A stretch of 64,000 nt of DNA from Aradus depressus (GCA_963662175.1 OY759225.1:15741601-15805600); one strand, 5' to 3'; counted from the first letter of the stretch, positions 1 through 15,300 are shown. The notes: generated from the sequence alone by a model not told the origin. A program made the numbers and translations.

Positions 1-600
1 TCTACAGTAGTTTGCCGAAAATTGCCCTAAAAAAATATTATCAATAATTTAAGACGTGCAATTTTTAAGAAAGTACACGTATACAACGAAAAAAATTCAA
101 TTAAACAAACTTTACACTTGGATTCACAAAGAGATACCAATTTTTAATAATTTTAAATAATATTAATTTCTAATCCAAAGGTTTTTCAAATGATACTACT
201 GGGACAACAGGGAAGATGAATAGGATAGAATTTGAAGAGGACAAATAATTGGGTTATTATCTATATTTACATATTTAAATTTAAAAAAAACTTATTTGAA
301 CAAACAAAACAAAAATTTACAATGGCACAAAAACATTAAATTAATACTTAAAAAACTATTTCTTTTTTTATTTGGGCATATTGAAAAATATAGATTATTA
401 ATTGTACCTTCTCGACGCCTCTACCACAAAAACCAGACCCCGTCAACTCTTCACACTTTAATTCCACCCCAGTCAACTTTCATCTAATTGTTCAACTTCA
501 TTTTATTTAAAACATATCAAACCACATGCACCGTTTTAAGAGCTAGCTCACGACTCCATTCCATTTAACACTATTTCACAGCTGTTTTTTATATGTTTTC
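1..600 (+). repeat. Interspersed repeat family E, copy 1 (window-truncated)
   Basis: Starts TCTACAGTAGTTTGCCGAAA and contains AAGACGTGCAATTTTTAAGA and GGGACAACAGGGAAGATGAA, ending near CACAGCTGTT. The same order of blocks recurs near 18090, 37490, 36520 (inverted) and 62110 (inverted). No coding content is recognised; type unknown. Confidence 0.75.
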
Positions 601-1017
601 TTGTTTTGTTTCTCAAACACCTTGATATATATCTAATATATATATGATATTAGATTATAATAAAAAAATTACCTCTTTTCATTAAAATATTCATTAAAAA
701 AATGTTCCGTAGTGTACATCACAATTAGCAAATAAGATATTCTTCAAGGCTCCATAATAACGTAAAAAATGAAGAAAATCTAAATCATGATTCTATGAAA
801 CCACAAACAAAAATTAGCATGTTGTATGCGACTTCCAACCTGATTTTTTTTTTTGCTTTGGAGTTTTATAACTCTTACCTGATAATGTTCAAGTAGAATG
901 GACAGGCTAAGTATGTTTTTGAAATTGATATTAGAATCAACATTTTCTATTTCTTACTTATTCAATATTTACTGAAAGATGCTAAATGAATTGTAAAACA
1001 CTTGAGTCCTCACTGGA

Positions 1018-1440
1018 GTGGAACCTCTACAAAGTGACGTACAAGTCGTGATAGACTGGATCAACAGGTGGTGTCTCGGAATAAATACTGCAAAAACGAT
1101 GGCCAAGGTTCAAATAACGAACTTGGGCGCACTCAGATTCGATTCAACAATGACGACATACCCTGGGACTCCTACTGATGTGACAATCAAGTTCCTCAAA
1201 TCTCTGACATCTCATTCCCCTCCCGACAATCCTCCCCGAATATTGAGACGATGCTGGCCGAGAGATCTGTTACATTTAAGTATGTAGATACTGGCAATGG
1301 TCAGTTTCTCCCCTCATGTTCGCTCATATTCAGCTCCTATTCCTCTCGGTCTGTCAACACTGCTGTTCAGAGGCTGACAGAGCGAGATGGTGCGGGGGAT
1401 CACCCAGGCTACTGTGATCTTCTCTACCTCCATTAAAGTG
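1018..1440 (+). pseudogene. Jockey-like LINE reverse-transcriptase fragment
   Basis: The translation includes DVQVVIDWINRWCLGINTAK, matching the region after the reverse transcriptase active site, and after internal loss PRILRRCWPRDLL, a C-terminal block shared with fragments at 43.2 and 53.7 kb. Deleted and frameshifted. Confidence 0.65.
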
Positions 1441-1552
1441 GAGAAATGAGGATGGCCTCATCGGGATGGTGTTTCGGGGGATCTTGAACTGAATTTATTT
1501 ATTTATTACGTATATACATATTTGACTTATTGTGTAGGTATATATTATTTAC

Positions 1553-1655
1553 TGGCAGTAATACCCGGCGTTGCACGGACAACTTTGACTTTTTCTCCTA
1601 ATATCTCTCATTCGAATCCTATTCAATTCTTCAACAGTACATTCATGATGTTAAG
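1553..1655 (+). repeat. Family C repeat, head fragment
   Basis: AGTAATACCCGGCGTTGCAC followed by CTCCTAATATCTC matches the head of the longer copy at 40127. A SINE-A copy begins directly after GATGTT. Confidence 0.7.
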
Positions 1656-2028
1656 TTATATGACTCTTGCCCGGGCTTTAACCTCGAGGTCATATCGCCT
1701 ACTACCAGAGAGCTCTTTCGTCACTCTGGAGGACATGAGCCCGACTCTACTGTGGGAATCCTAAATTTTGCCTACCCTAAATTTTTATTCATCTAGGGCA
1801 GGGGTCTTTAACGAGTACATGACATCCTAAATTTTGCCTACCCTAAATTTTTATTCATCTAGGGCAGGGGTCTTTAACGAGTACATGACATCGTACAGGC
1901 TCGGGACCATCGCTCAACGTCCCATCCGAAGGACGGCGAGCTCAAGTTTATTTTATCTGGTAGGTAAGATAAAATAAACTAAGGGCCTCGGTTGGGTTTC
2001 GAACCCACGATCTTGAGCTCAGAAGATA
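1656..2028 (-). repeat. SINE-A copy with internal 66-bp tandem duplication
   Basis: Reverse-oriented SINE-A lacking its tRNA head end. The segment from CCTAAATTTTGCCTACC to GAGTACATGACAT is present twice in direct tandem (1760-1825 and 1826-1891), identical by eye. It lies just beyond the 3' end of the P5B gene. Confidence 0.9.
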
Positions 2029-2221
2029 TTTTCTGTTTTATAGAGACATTTATATAAGTAATTATTATTCTTTTGTTTTCTTTTTTTTTCTTACATTCCT
2101 AAACTTGTACATACTGTATTTATTAACTTACTCTATTGCAGAAAAAATCAGTTGTATCTATAATAATGAAATTTGGATATTGTAAAGAAAAAAAGAACAA
2201 TTACTTTTCGAGTATTTATAA

Positions 2222-2227
2222 TTTATT
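2222..2227 (-). terminator. Candidate polyadenylation signal of the P5B ATPase gene
   Basis: The minus strand reads AATAAA about 165 bases past the stop codon in AT-rich sequence. It is the nearest canonical hexamer seen, but such hexamers are common in AT-rich DNA. Confidence 0.35.
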
Positions 2228-2389
2228 GTACATTTCAAAATACTAATAATTAATAATTAGGAAGTATATGTATTAAAACTATTAAATATCACAGGCCCAT
2301 GCTTCATAATAAAATAATAATAAAAAAATATATTTACAAGAATTTAAAAAAAAAAAGTATCTATACATATAAATATTTTTTTTAAATAT

Positions 2390-3369
2390 TTACAACTTCG
2401 TTATTAACATATTATTACTATCAGTAAACTCAACACTGTTTGATTTCTCAATAACACTAAACCTTTTACCTTGTGGAGGCCAAACTGCATTTTCAAAATC
2501 TTTCTCCAACCCGACATAAAGAGAAGATGAACTACTTGTACCACATTTCATTTTTTTGAATAAAATATAATTTACAAGAAAATCTTCAAGAAAAATTGCT
2601 AATACAAAATTGACGAAGCCAAATAATACAATAATTGAAGGAAAATCAATAGAAGGTGGATATTTTAGTTGTAAAATTGTGATCATCCATTGTGCTGGGT
2701 TTAGGGTTATGTAAATACATGATATAGTGAGTAGTATAATTGAAATGAAAAATATTTTATTTTTGTATATTGGTTCTCTGTAAGGAGGGCCTTGAGAGAA
2801 AACCACGGCCATTATGATATATTGAAATTGTGAGACTGAGTATACTGCAAAATTTTCAAAAGATTTATATTTTTTGTGACCACTCAAATGGAAAGGTTCA
2901 AACCAGGGGTATGATCGTACGAGGTAAAATGATGCAGCTTGGAATATTGCAAGAAGGAAAAATTGTAATGTTAAAGAGATTATTGGGATTATATTTAGGA
3001 TGCTAGGGAGAGGAGTTTCGCGGACGATTTGACCTTTATATGCTTTATTTTGGCCAAAAAATAGTGCAAAATTTACAACGAGGAATATATCTATGAAGAG
3101 AAATTGGAAATCGGAGAGGTTGCTGTCAATTCGATAGAGAAATAGAGTGGAGAAAAATTCTGTAAGGCTGTAGAGTAGCATGAATTTAAAAACACCAAAT
3201 GAGGTGACAAGGGCTGCGCGTCCTTCCCGGATGACTTTGGTAGTGCAAGAGATGTTGGCATCGGCGCAAGTGAAGGGAGATGCAACCGAGGCCTCAGCTT
3301 CTGACAGGGAGATCCCAACATGAGCCGCTTTGAGTGCTCCACAGTCGTTCGCACCGTCACCACACATTG
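2390..3369 (-). CDS. P5B ATPase exon 16, GDGAND hinge and C-terminal membrane domain
   Basis: Residues 850-1175 and the stop. It opens [17 protein letters not shown], then [15 protein letters not shown], followed by six predicted membrane helices (M5-M10) and a polar tail of about 50 residues. It is the longest exon and carries no intron. The Ala before MCGDG comes from the junction codon. Confidence 0.98.
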
Positions 3370-6300
3370 CTGCAACATATCATACTAAAATTCTTAATAG
3401 AAAAAAAATGTGAATCACAGGTTATGCACTTTTCAGTATAAATTAATTTATTACTTTTTCGCTCTCCTTCAAAAGCCCTTTGACCCTTTGGACTAAAACT
3501 CAATATTTGACTTATATAATACATAATTCTTATACTATATTTTGTGACGATACATTCATTACATCGGCAGCTATTAGGGTATTTGAGTTGTCCCCCTCTC
3601 ATCCCTCCCTACCTTTCGGCCGATTTGACTGAAAATCAGTAAATGTCGTCCTTATATGATTTTAAATTTACATATGAATTTCCATGTCAATACATTCATT
3701 ACAACGGAAGCTACTGGAGTTTTGGTGTTAAGCCTCCCTCTAATCTTCCCCTTCCTTTAGGCAGATTTTACTAAAAATCAATAATTATGGTCGTTAGTTG
3801 GTTCTAGATTCACATATAAAATTTCGTGTCGATACATGCATCCATTCTATTATGAGTTACAAACAAAAATAGACAGAAAGAGGATTTTTTTTTTCATAAA
3901 TGTAATTTTGAGGTCGGAAAATAATAATAACTGCGATAAAAACTGCGCATCAAATTTCTGACTGATTACAAAACTTCCCCTATACGAATAGCGGGGGGAG
4001 TAAATAAACTACTCTGATATAAATAGTGTTAATAGTTAGTTATTATGACTCATGCTCGGGTTTTAACTACGAGGTTATATCGCCTACTACCGTCACTCAG
4101 GTGGACATGAGCCCGACTCTATTATGGGAGTCCTAAATTTTGCCTACCCTAAATTTTTATTCACCGATAGTGGTCTTTAACGAGTACCTGACATCGTACA
4201 GGCTCGGGACCATCGCTTAACGTCCCATCCGAAGGACGGCGTGCTTAAGAATAGAAAATATTTCAAAATAATGTTTAAATATTATCGCATTGCAACGAAT
4301 TATATATTTATTGAACTGAGTTTACGAAGCTCTTTCTTAGGCGACTCATGTATTTTTTGTACAAATAGTACTCATGTACTATTGGATACTTACCAACAAA
4401 GTATCCAATTTTCTGAAGTTCAACAATTAGTTGCATCTTCTGTTCGCTTGTCATTCGTGCGAAGACAGCCCCCTGTATTAGAAGTCTCGGTAGCAACTCT
4501 GGTATGTTGTCTCTGATCAGAGCCCATGTTTTCCCAGAGGTTGCTATTTTAACTTTCCCTGATTTGATACCAGCTTCCAGGTTACCATTTGTGTATCGAT
4601 AACTCTGAAAAATAAATAAATAAAATGAAATTAGTTACAGTCAGGAAGAAAGATGGAGTATAGTTTTCACTCCTAGCTCTCAGCTCCTCTATAGTCTTAA
4701 TTTGTAAGTGATTCATTTATACTAACTTCGACTGGACTTATTTTCAAACCTCTAGCATATTGAATAAACCCATTTTGAAGTACGAAAATTGCAAGTATAG
4801 GGGATGTTATTTAATCGATTAGAAAATCGAAGTTAAGTCTTCAACAGAACTTCTTGTTTTTCAACCTCCTGATTCCAAAAATAAAAAAAAAGGCTTCGGT
4901 GAATCAACGGATAAGTACTTCCCCAGCAATGATTCATCGATTACGTCTTCGCTCTCCCTCCAAAGCTAATTGACCATTTGGGCTAAAACTCAATATTTAA
5001 CTTACATAGTGGCAACAAATCCTCATCCTAAATCTTGTGTCGATAAATTCATTACATCGGCAGTTATTAGGGTGAGTTGAGCCCCCTTCCCTTCAACTGA
5101 TATCGCGAAAAATTTATACGTGCTATCCGTATGAAGTTTTTAATTTAAATTTAAACTTTTAGGTGGATACATTCATTAAATTTGAAGTTATTCGGATTAT
5201 TGAGTTGAGCCCCCTCCCCTTCGGCTGATTTGGAAGTGTCGTCCTTAGAGAGTTCTATTACAAAAGTAGGTAAGTTTTCGAGTTATACGTCACAATTAAG
5301 AAAGAATATGTTTTTATAAAAATATTTAACAGTTAGTTACTATGACACATTCCCGGGCTTTAACTACAAGGTCATATCGCCTACTACCAGAGCGCTCTTT
5401 CGTTGCTATGGTGGACATGAGTCCAACTCTACTGTGGGAGTCCAGAATCTGGCCTACCCTAAATTTTTATACATCTAGGGCAGGGGTCTTTAACGAGTAC
5501 CTGACATTGTATCATAGCTTTACGTCTCATCCATGGACGACGTGCTTAGGTTTATTTTACCTCCCAGATAAAATAAAATAAATTGGGGGCCTCGGTCGGG
5601 TTTCGAACCGAAAATCTTAAGCTCAGAAGGCAAGCACGCATACCACTGAGCTACCGGCGCCTATTTAACACAATTAAGCTTATATTAATTAAAGAATATG
5701 TTTTTATAAATACATTTAACATAATTAAACTTATATATTCATGCTCAGAAAATATCTCACATCAGTTTGACCGATATGTTCTCCATTTCGAATTATATGA
5801 TATTCAAGTTCGGGTAAATCTGAAGTTTCGTCTACGGCATGTATCTCAACAGTTGTGTCTGTCGGTTCGATTATCCCACATTCTTTAGCAACGCTCAATG
5901 CTGTTTGCATGTTATCTCCTAAAATGATAATAATAATAATATATGAAAAAATAAATAAAAATCATTAATCAAATAGAAATTGTAGGAGGATGAATTAGAA
6001 GATACCTCAGTGGCCAATATGTTGAATTATAATTAACATTGAGAATTCTCTATTTGCAGGCTGTACCTGGATTTTATACGCGGCCTGCATATCATATTTT
6101 TAAATACCGATAAAATAAAGTATAAAAATACCATAAAATTCAAAATATATGTATATATAATATATTATATACTAGGTGTGCAATACATTCTGCTGTTTGC
6201 AAAAACTGAGCTGAGTCAGGTATATCTGTATAAAAAACTCAGTTAATGTTTTAATAATTATCAGTAACTTCTCATCTTGTATGTTCTTTATAAATATATT

Positions 6301-9300
6301 AATACTTTAAATAGATTTCAACTGAATTCAATGGATTTTTTCTAGCCTTTTTGTAGACAACAGCTGTGAATATTTTTATCGAAAAAAAGTAGAAGTTTGT
6401 ACGTTAGAACACTGCAAAAAACGGCTCAAAAAAAGTGGTGTCCGATGGTAAACCGAAAAGGGCTTCGCCCAGATTTTTACATTTTAAATCGAAAAATTCT
6501 ATTTTGCGCAAGAATTTTGTCTCTCAATTGATTTCAATGAGGATTTCGTTTTTCGGTGATTATCCCTCCGTGGTGTGTTCGATTTCAGATTTTTTTTAGT
6601 AGTAAACCATCGTCACCGTGCCCACTACCATCGTGGCAAATCTCAATGTGATTGGTAAAGGGGTTTAGGAGGAGTACGAGTACAACGAAATACATGAGTC
6701 GCCTAAGAAAGAGCTTCGTAAACTCAGCTCAAAAAGTCGGTGAATCACCGGCAATGTACTTCCCCAGAAAGAATTAATCAAATAACTTTTCGCTCCTCCC
6801 CCAAAACCAGCCCACCGTTTGCGCTAATATTCAACAGTTGACTTACATAAGGGCTCCTAAATCCTCATACTAAATTTTGAGTCGATACAATTATTACATC
6901 TCCAGTTATTAGGGTTTTTTAATTGAGCCCCCTCCCAAAACCCTTCTTCCCTTAAGCCTATCACTGAAATTCGACATGTTCTCATTAGGTTGTGACTTTA
7001 AATATGAAATTTTATGTCGATATTATTCATTAGATGGGCAGTTATTGGGGTTTATGTGTTGAGCCTCGATTATGATCCTCTTCTTCCCTTCTGCCGATTC
7101 TGCTGAATATGAGTAGGCAAAGACACCCACAGTAGAGTCGGACTCATGTCCACCAGAGTGACGAAAGAGCGCTCTGGTAGTAGGTGATATGACCTCGTAG
7201 TTAAAGCCAAGGCATGAGTCATAATAACTATTAACTACGAATGTAACGGATTCGTTCAAAGTGCACTTTCCTTATATTTCCAAGTTACTTAATAAATCTT
7301 TGTTTTTTTTTTAAAAGAAAAATGCACCGCGCATGGTTCGCGATAAATAAATTAATAATTAAATCGTATCCAAATACATTTCTGCGATATGAGTCGATAC
7401 AGTGGAAAGCTAATATAATAAATAAAAACACCCGGGAGGACAGAGAAGAAGAGGTAGACCACGCTTATGTTGGATGGAGGACGTGGAGGACGACCGCAGA
7501 ACGATGGGTATGAGAAGATGGAGACGGGAGGCCGAGGATAGAGAAGAATGGCGGAAGATCGTTGCGGAGGCCCAGGTTCTACAAGGTCCACGTTATTAGA
7601 GACAGATCATAAAAGTTATTAGTTTCGATTTGATTTCAGCGCCAGAAAAATGTTATAATAAAATTGATGATATTGTGTCAATCTAAGCCCTAATCTATTT
7701 TTCTCCTAATATATTTAAAGTATTTATTCATTCATTCTATTGTTTTACTAATATTGTTATTACTTGTGTTAGTTAGTTATTATGACTCAATCCCGGGTTT
7801 TAACTACAAGGTCATATCGCCTACTACCAGGGCGCTCTTTCGACACTCTGGTGGATGTGAGCCCGACTACTGTGAGAATCTTAAATTTTGCCAACCCTAC
7901 ATTTTAATTCATCTAAGGTAGGGGTCTTTAACGAATATCTGTCATCGTACAGGCCCAAGACCATCGCTTAACCTCCATCTCCCATCCGAAGGACGGCGTT
8001 CTCAAGGTTAATCCATGTGTGTCAGATTCTAAGAGTTAATATCTGTTTATATATCTAACTTACATCTTAACGTATACATGTTTATGACGTATCCTATTGC
8101 CATGTTATGGTTTAACAGAAATAAATATTATTATTTTTATTAAAGAGGTGTTTTGCTGGTGCCATGAGGCAGCCTAGTACTGAAAGAATAAGGCTACACG
8201 AAAAATGATTACGCAGATAGGTAAATTGTGTAAGAATGGAATAAACAAACAAAATTAAATGTTTCTATTTGTTTACCTCCGAAAATTAAAGATCTAGTAA
8301 GGCCCCTTCTAAATGTAAAATGGAAGGATGAGTAAAAGACCTACCTGTGATCATTACAATCTTAATGGCTGCATTTTTCAATTCTTTAATAGTAGGGATA
8401 GTTTCCTTTTTGAGTCTGTTCTCCAGTACGATCAATCCTACCAGATTCAGATCTTTTTCAATCTCCTCTCGTGGAATCTTCTCAAGTTTGTGGTAGGCCA
8501 CATGTGTCAGCGGCTTCCAGGCCAGTCCGATAACTCTATAACCTTGTTTAGTGTACTCTTTCAATGTTTTCAGGGCATCAACTGGAACTGAAAACGACCA
8601 AATTTAGTTAAACATTACTATGAAAATTGAAATATTAGTTAGTTATTATGACTCATGCCTGGGCTTTAACTACAAGGTCATATCGCCTACTACCAGAGCG
8701 CTCTTTCGTCGCTCTACTCTACAGTGGGAGTCCTAAATTTTGCTTTCTATTGTTTATTCACATAGTTAGAGGTCGATAACGAGTGCATGAAATCCTACAG
8801 ACACGAGACCATCACTTCACGTCCCATCCGAAGGGATCCGTCCCATATGTTTTTTATATAATATATATGGGAGGTGGAAAAAACTTTAGAGTATATTTAT
8901 CATGATGGAAGCGCCGACTTTTAGTGTTATCTCACAAAAATGACTCAGTACCACACCTTTCAAAACAAAATCAAAATATGAATTGAAGACCGAACGCAAG
9001 TGTTGAATGTATCAAAAGCACAATATATGTATGTGCAAAACTACAAACGCTTCCGGGCAGTAAAGCGTGATGATATGTAACCTAAAGCCTTCCTAAAAAA
9101 ATATTCTATTGTAGGTGAAAACCGCATCGAAATCTGTTGACGGGTTCCGAAGTTTATCGCAATTACACAAAGATAGTCAGCTACACACAGAAATCGTATT
9201 TTATAAAAGTAGAGATTATAATTGGTAATTACAAATGATGACAGATGATATATCAATGGTCACAGGGAATAAGTTGTTAAGTCGAAAAATGGCCAAAATG

Positions 9301-12300
9301 AGTTAAGTGTACTGTTATCATCTCCCAAGCCATCTGCGCACTGTGAAGAAGTTGGGAGCTCAGGATTCTAATACTTTCGGAATTATAAAGACGTGGGTTT
9401 CTTGGTATCTCGTAAAATTGTGTATGTTCTCGGTTAAATCAACTTAATTTACTTCTTTGAGGAATCATTCACGAGATAACTGCATTTAACCATTTATTCA
9501 CAACGGCAGACTATTCCAAGTGAAGAGGACGTTTTCGGTTAAATCAACTTTAGAGAGGCATCATTTACGAGTATTTCAAAAAGTACGGTTAATAATTAGG
9601 TAAGTGTGTAAAAATATTAGGTAAGTGTGGTCAATAATTAGGTAAGTGATGGGGAATGATTAGGTAACTAAGGGAAAATCCAAAAGAGGATTGAAAATAT
9701 TCATTTTCATTCACTCCTATAGATTTAGAAAGTATATGATTAATAATGATGCAAACATATTTTATTTATTCTAAAAACTGGATTTATACGATTAATTCAA
9801 AAGTGCAGAAAAGTTTCGAATTTAGGCTTACCAATTTATTTCCTGTGATCATATATATGATACATTATAAATGGTGATTATAAATAAATAAAAATAATGG
9901 TTTTCATACTGCTTTGTTTGTTTGATAAAGATAATATCATTTCTGGAGATCCTTTACAATAAGCTACCAAATCCTGACTATCTGATCGTCGAGTGATGAC
10001 ACTCATTCGCTGTAATTTTGAAGAAAAATGGAATTGATGTAATATTCCAATCTCCGTTGTGTCATTCTGAAATAATTGTAATAATATTAATAATAATATA
10101 ACAGCATTTATGTTTATTTTGTGACTAATACCTAGACATTAACTACAAAGTCATATCGCCTACTACCAGAGCGCACATTCGTCGCTCTGGTGGACCTGAG
10201 TCCGACTCTTCTCTGGGAGTCTTAAATTTCGCCTAACCAGGTTGGCCAATTGGTAAAATTCGACTTACATCTGGGCTATGCTGTGGCGGTTTGACTATGG
10301 TCGGTATAAGAAGGTCATATTTAGTGTTATCAGCCAATTCTGGCTCTATCAGCTCCCATTCAGTTGAATTAAACATCTGTAACATAAAAAATAATATATT
10401 ATTATTATTATTATTTATATTTCACATAAATAAATAAATAAATTGTTCAGAGCGGATTAGGAAGGTTGATGATCCTGAGTAGTGGTATCCCTGGTCCAGC
10501 CTTTTGTCAAATGCATAACGAAACTTTAACAAATGTAAGCAAACTGTTATACTGCACTCGAGCAAAAAAGCTTGCGAACACTTTTTTGACGTGAAAACAT
10601 CTATTCGCTTGTTAAGCACAGTGATAGCCGGTCAAACTTTCGTGTGTTATAAAATACCGTCATATTACACAATTTCAAGGTGGGGAAGAAAAATAATAAA
10701 AACAATTAAATAGGCACCTTAACTTCGAGGGGGTCTCCGCTGAGGTTGCCGTCTATCAGTGTGAGAGAGTGACAGGAGGCCATGCCATAGACGAGGTGAT
10801 CCATGGATAGCGTAGCTGGGCTGAAGGATGGCTGGAGGAACTTGCCCTCCTCAACAGGGATCACACCCCACATGTCCAGACCATCCTCTGTTAACGTACC
10901 TGTCTGCCAGAACAGGCAAACAATAAATTAATAGAATATCGACAGGAAAAAATAAAGTATTTGTTTCTGTATAGACTTTATAACACACTGCTGCTACTAA
11001 AGAGGTCTCTAAGCCATTGAAACTTAAGGCGTCGAGGTTTCCAATCTGCAGCTCATTCCTTCAATCCAAAATCCTTCGTACAATAGCCAATGCTTCTTAC
11101 TACGTTTCCAACAAAACCCTTCATACTGACCTCAGCATTCCCTAAGTCCACCAAAGTAGCTAAATCCAGGTACAAAACGTTATTTTCCTCCCTGATTTCC
11201 CATCCATGCCCTCCATTCTGCCATACTTCTCCAACGACACCTTAAGTGCCAATGACCTAGAGACCTCCTTAGTAACAGCAGTGACAGTGAGTAATAAATG
11301 AGTGTAACTCAGACAGAGAAAGTTTTTTCTTCCATGATTATCTTGAAACGGCCCGGTTGTCCGCAGTGGATCTCTTTCGTAATTGTCTGGTTATATTAAT
11401 ATAAATATAATATAAATGTAATGGATAATTTCTTATATATCCCACAATACAGGCAATAGCACCTTCCATGGGTGAAAGCCTCTCCAAGCCATTTCGCCAA
11501 GGAGACCACTGAGATCTAATGTGCCCTTGGCATAAATGTCCTCCACATTTAGGTGTGTCATAGGTTTTACTGGTTAGGTTAAGTTTTATCATGCCCGGGC
11601 TTTAACACGTCATATCGCCTACTACCAGAGCGCTCTTTCGTCATTCAGGTGGATATGAGCCCGACTCTACTACGGGAGTCCTAAATTTTAATTCATCTAC
11701 GATAGTGGTCTTTAATGAGTACCTACCATCGTATAGGCTCGGGACCATCGCTTAACGTCCCATCCGAAGAACGGCGTGCTTAAGTTCATTTTACCCCCTA
11801 GATAATTAAGGGCCTCGGCCGGGTTTCGAACCCACGATTTTGAGCTCAGTAAGCGAGCACGCATACCAGTGAGCTACCAGCGCTCTCCTCTCCGGCATGG
11901 TAACCATTAAACTCTTGTCATTCAGGAAAGTGCACTAAACTCGGTACTTTACCAGAATTTACCCGTAGCTTCTTAATAAACTTTGTGAAAAAATAAGCAT
12001 AAATTATTAACAATGAATATATTAAAATGCCAGGATTTATCCGAAAGAAGAAACATTTTTATTTGCTACAGTCCGGTCAATCTAGACATTTAAAGATACA
12101 TAAATTTCCAACAAGCTGAAAGTGAGTACAATTGTTCAAAACATAATTAAAAATAACATGATAACTCCTTATCGTTCCGGTACGTGGAAAAATTTTTACT
12201 CGAGGTCAAAGGTAAAAAAAAAATGGGTTTTTCGCGATTTTCAGCAAAACGGTAAGTTTTATCATAAAATTACTCCAGACAAAAATTGTACATCATACAA

Positions 12301-15300
12301 TTATCTATAAAAAATGTATCTATACTTTTTTTTCCTAAGAGCCACCGTTTCTGAGATATAACGATTCAAAAAGTTGTAATCGTCATAATATACATAAATA
12401 CGCCACGTATATACATTTCTGAAGCTGCAATATAAGTTAAAAAAATTTTCTACCGGTGATTGTAACTTACACATAAAATATACATAAGTGTAACAATGAG
12501 AATTTCAGGTAAAATGAAACCAAGTAAGTACACTTCAATTTAAAGATTCAATTTTGGAAGTAGCTCGGACTCGTTCGAGCTGTTCTTGCTCAGTTATTGA
12601 ATATTAGCGCAAACTGTCGACTGGTTTGGAGGGGGAGTATGCTGGTGGTCTAGTCTAATTAAAATTGTATCTACTGTATTTATTAGTATTACTATTTCAT
12701 ACTAATTTATTTTCTATTATTTATTTTTACTGTTATTACTAATCGACTGTAATATTTAATAATCGTTTATGTATCTAATTAATGAAGTATCTTGTTGTAT
12801 AAATTTTTATGATATATCTTGTTACCAGGTTATGTTTTAAAAGAAATATTATTTGTTATTATTATTACAAAACCCGTTGGGGAAAGTTTATTAAAAGTAG
12901 TATTACTTAATTATTATGTTTTTACCTTATCAAAACAGCAGCAGTTGAGAGAGCCAGATACGTTAATGACCCTCGAGTTGATACAAGTGATTTTCTCCTT
13001 TTTCAGTCTTCCAAGGGCGTATATTTTCCCAACAGTCATGGCTGCGGGTAATGCTGGAGGTATAACTATTGTAAACAGATCAAATCCTTTCACGAACACA
13101 TCAAACATGTCGATCCCTCGTAGAGTCTGCAAATAAGAATACAATTCAATTCATTATTATGGATACTAAATATTAAATGTTTTCAGGTTCATTACTTTAG
13201 CTATATCGTTGGCTCCTTTTCAAACTCAACGAAAAAAAAATGTTTGGGGAACTTTTATCGCTTTGGTGAACCCAACTGTACTGTGCCGAATTTTAACTCA
13301 GCGATCTTGAGTTCAGTAAGCAAGCACGCATACCACTGAGCTACCTGCGCCCCCTCAGTTGGTCGAAGAGAGGGGATACTCGTATTCACTATTACAGAGA
13401 GAAGAGGAAAGGTGACAATCAATGCTCCACATTCTATTATGAATATATTGTCAAGGCTCTTTGACTCCCTCTTTTAACTATAATTTAAAAATGTAGTCTT
13501 ATGGTTAACATTATCATTATTCAGTTGTTTACAGACAACAGAGGAAGTAAAAACGTAATGAATCAGTGCCAGGGGCGTAGCCAGGATTTTGAGCAGGGGG
13601 GGGGGGGCAAAGTTAGGCTACGAGGGTGGGGGTACTCCCGGGGGCACAGCCCGCAGCTTACGTGGTTAGCGTTGCAGAAGCTTTCCCTGAGGTAACCACT
13701 GACTGTAATACTTAAGTTGACTTTACATGCTCAGCAAAAATGCTAAGCGCAGCAGCAGCAAATGCACGCTGTGGTTTCTGTGCTTTTAGAATTAAATAAC
13801 ATCCAATAGCGTGCATTTGCTGCTGCTGCACTTTGCATTTTTACTGCGCATGCAAAATCAGCTTTAAGAGTATAAAGTATAATATAAATGACGATTTTGA
13901 GCGAGGAAATGAAATGATGGAATTCATGTATATTTAAATAAATGTAATACGACTTGTTTTGTATGTGTACATTTATGTAAAAGCTGATTGCTGATTTAGG
14001 AATCAGATGCACGGGAAATTTGAAGATCCTATTGGTAACTTGCATATTATGTTTCTTGTATAATAGACAATATTTTGTTTTATTTATTTAATAAAGTAGT
14101 TATTGTGATTCATACCTGGGCTTTAACTACAAGATCATATCGCCTACTACCAGAGCGCTCTTGAACCCGAGTCTAATGTGCGAGAACTAATTTTTGCTCA
14201 ACTAGGGTAGAGGACTTTAACGAGTAGCTGACATCGCACAGGCTCGGGACCATAGCTTAACTTCCCATCCGAAGGACAGCGTGCAAAAACCCCAACAACT
14301 GCCAATGTAATGAACGTTTCAACAACAAAATCTTCCATATTGAGGACCACGAATGAGGAGTTAGAATATAAAACATAATATATACAGTAGACTCTCCCTT
14401 ATCCTGCGTTGCCGGGACCGACGTGACGCCGGATAACAGAAAACGCCGGATAACGGAAATCATCAATTAATGAGAAAAAATATATCAATTATAGCATAAA
14501 ATTAAGTGTTTTCAGGTGAGCTATGGAATAAAACACGTATGTATTTTGTTGATAACCAATGAAGTAATAAAATATTGTATTAGCGTTCCCTTTATTGTAA
14601 ATACAATGTACATATGTATGTATGTACAATAAAAATACATAAAAGATTCGTGAGTTACGGAATTATTATGTGCTCGTAAATACACGTGGCTCATATAATT
14701 GCTAATCTAATAATGGAATGTTAATTTTAGTTTAACAAATTTGATATTATGTTGCGAGCGCCGGATAAGGGAGTGCGCCGGTTAACAGAACGCCGGATAA
14801 GGAAGAGTATACTGTATGTAAATTTTTAAGAAAAAAAGTTGCATATGGCTGAAAGTTTATTTTCTTTAGATTTATGTAGCAGATTTTCTACCAACCTTAG
14901 TAGTAATAGTGTATATAAAGCCAATGGTTCCAACGGCAGCCAAGACCCAGATGAACTTATAAGAGTCCTGATCAAACTTAAAGTCCGCAGGAGGAGGATA
15001 AAGAATGGATCTGACCAAACTCCCCTTGGCAGTGAGAAACCCAGTTCTGGTGACGACGGCCTCCACTCTCTCAAACCCATAGTACCTCGTTTGGATCACA
15101 GTGGTACCACAGAAAAGTGTGTGGTTGGAGTCCTCCTGACCACTGTACGTCCCATCAACGTTGGGAAGTGCGGTTTTCGTCACTGGTACACTCTCACCTG
15201 AAAATATATATTATGAAAGTAATGAGTTGGCGTCAGCGGTATTTTTTGTTTCATTGTGCAGTGTAATTATTTTGATAATTTTTTATAAAAACAACTAATA

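Noticed and set aside
14839..15201. 120-residue plus-strand ORF over exon 8, and plus ORFs over exons 9, 13 and 15
   Set aside because: Antisense shadows of the P5B exons, which explain every motif on the minus strand.
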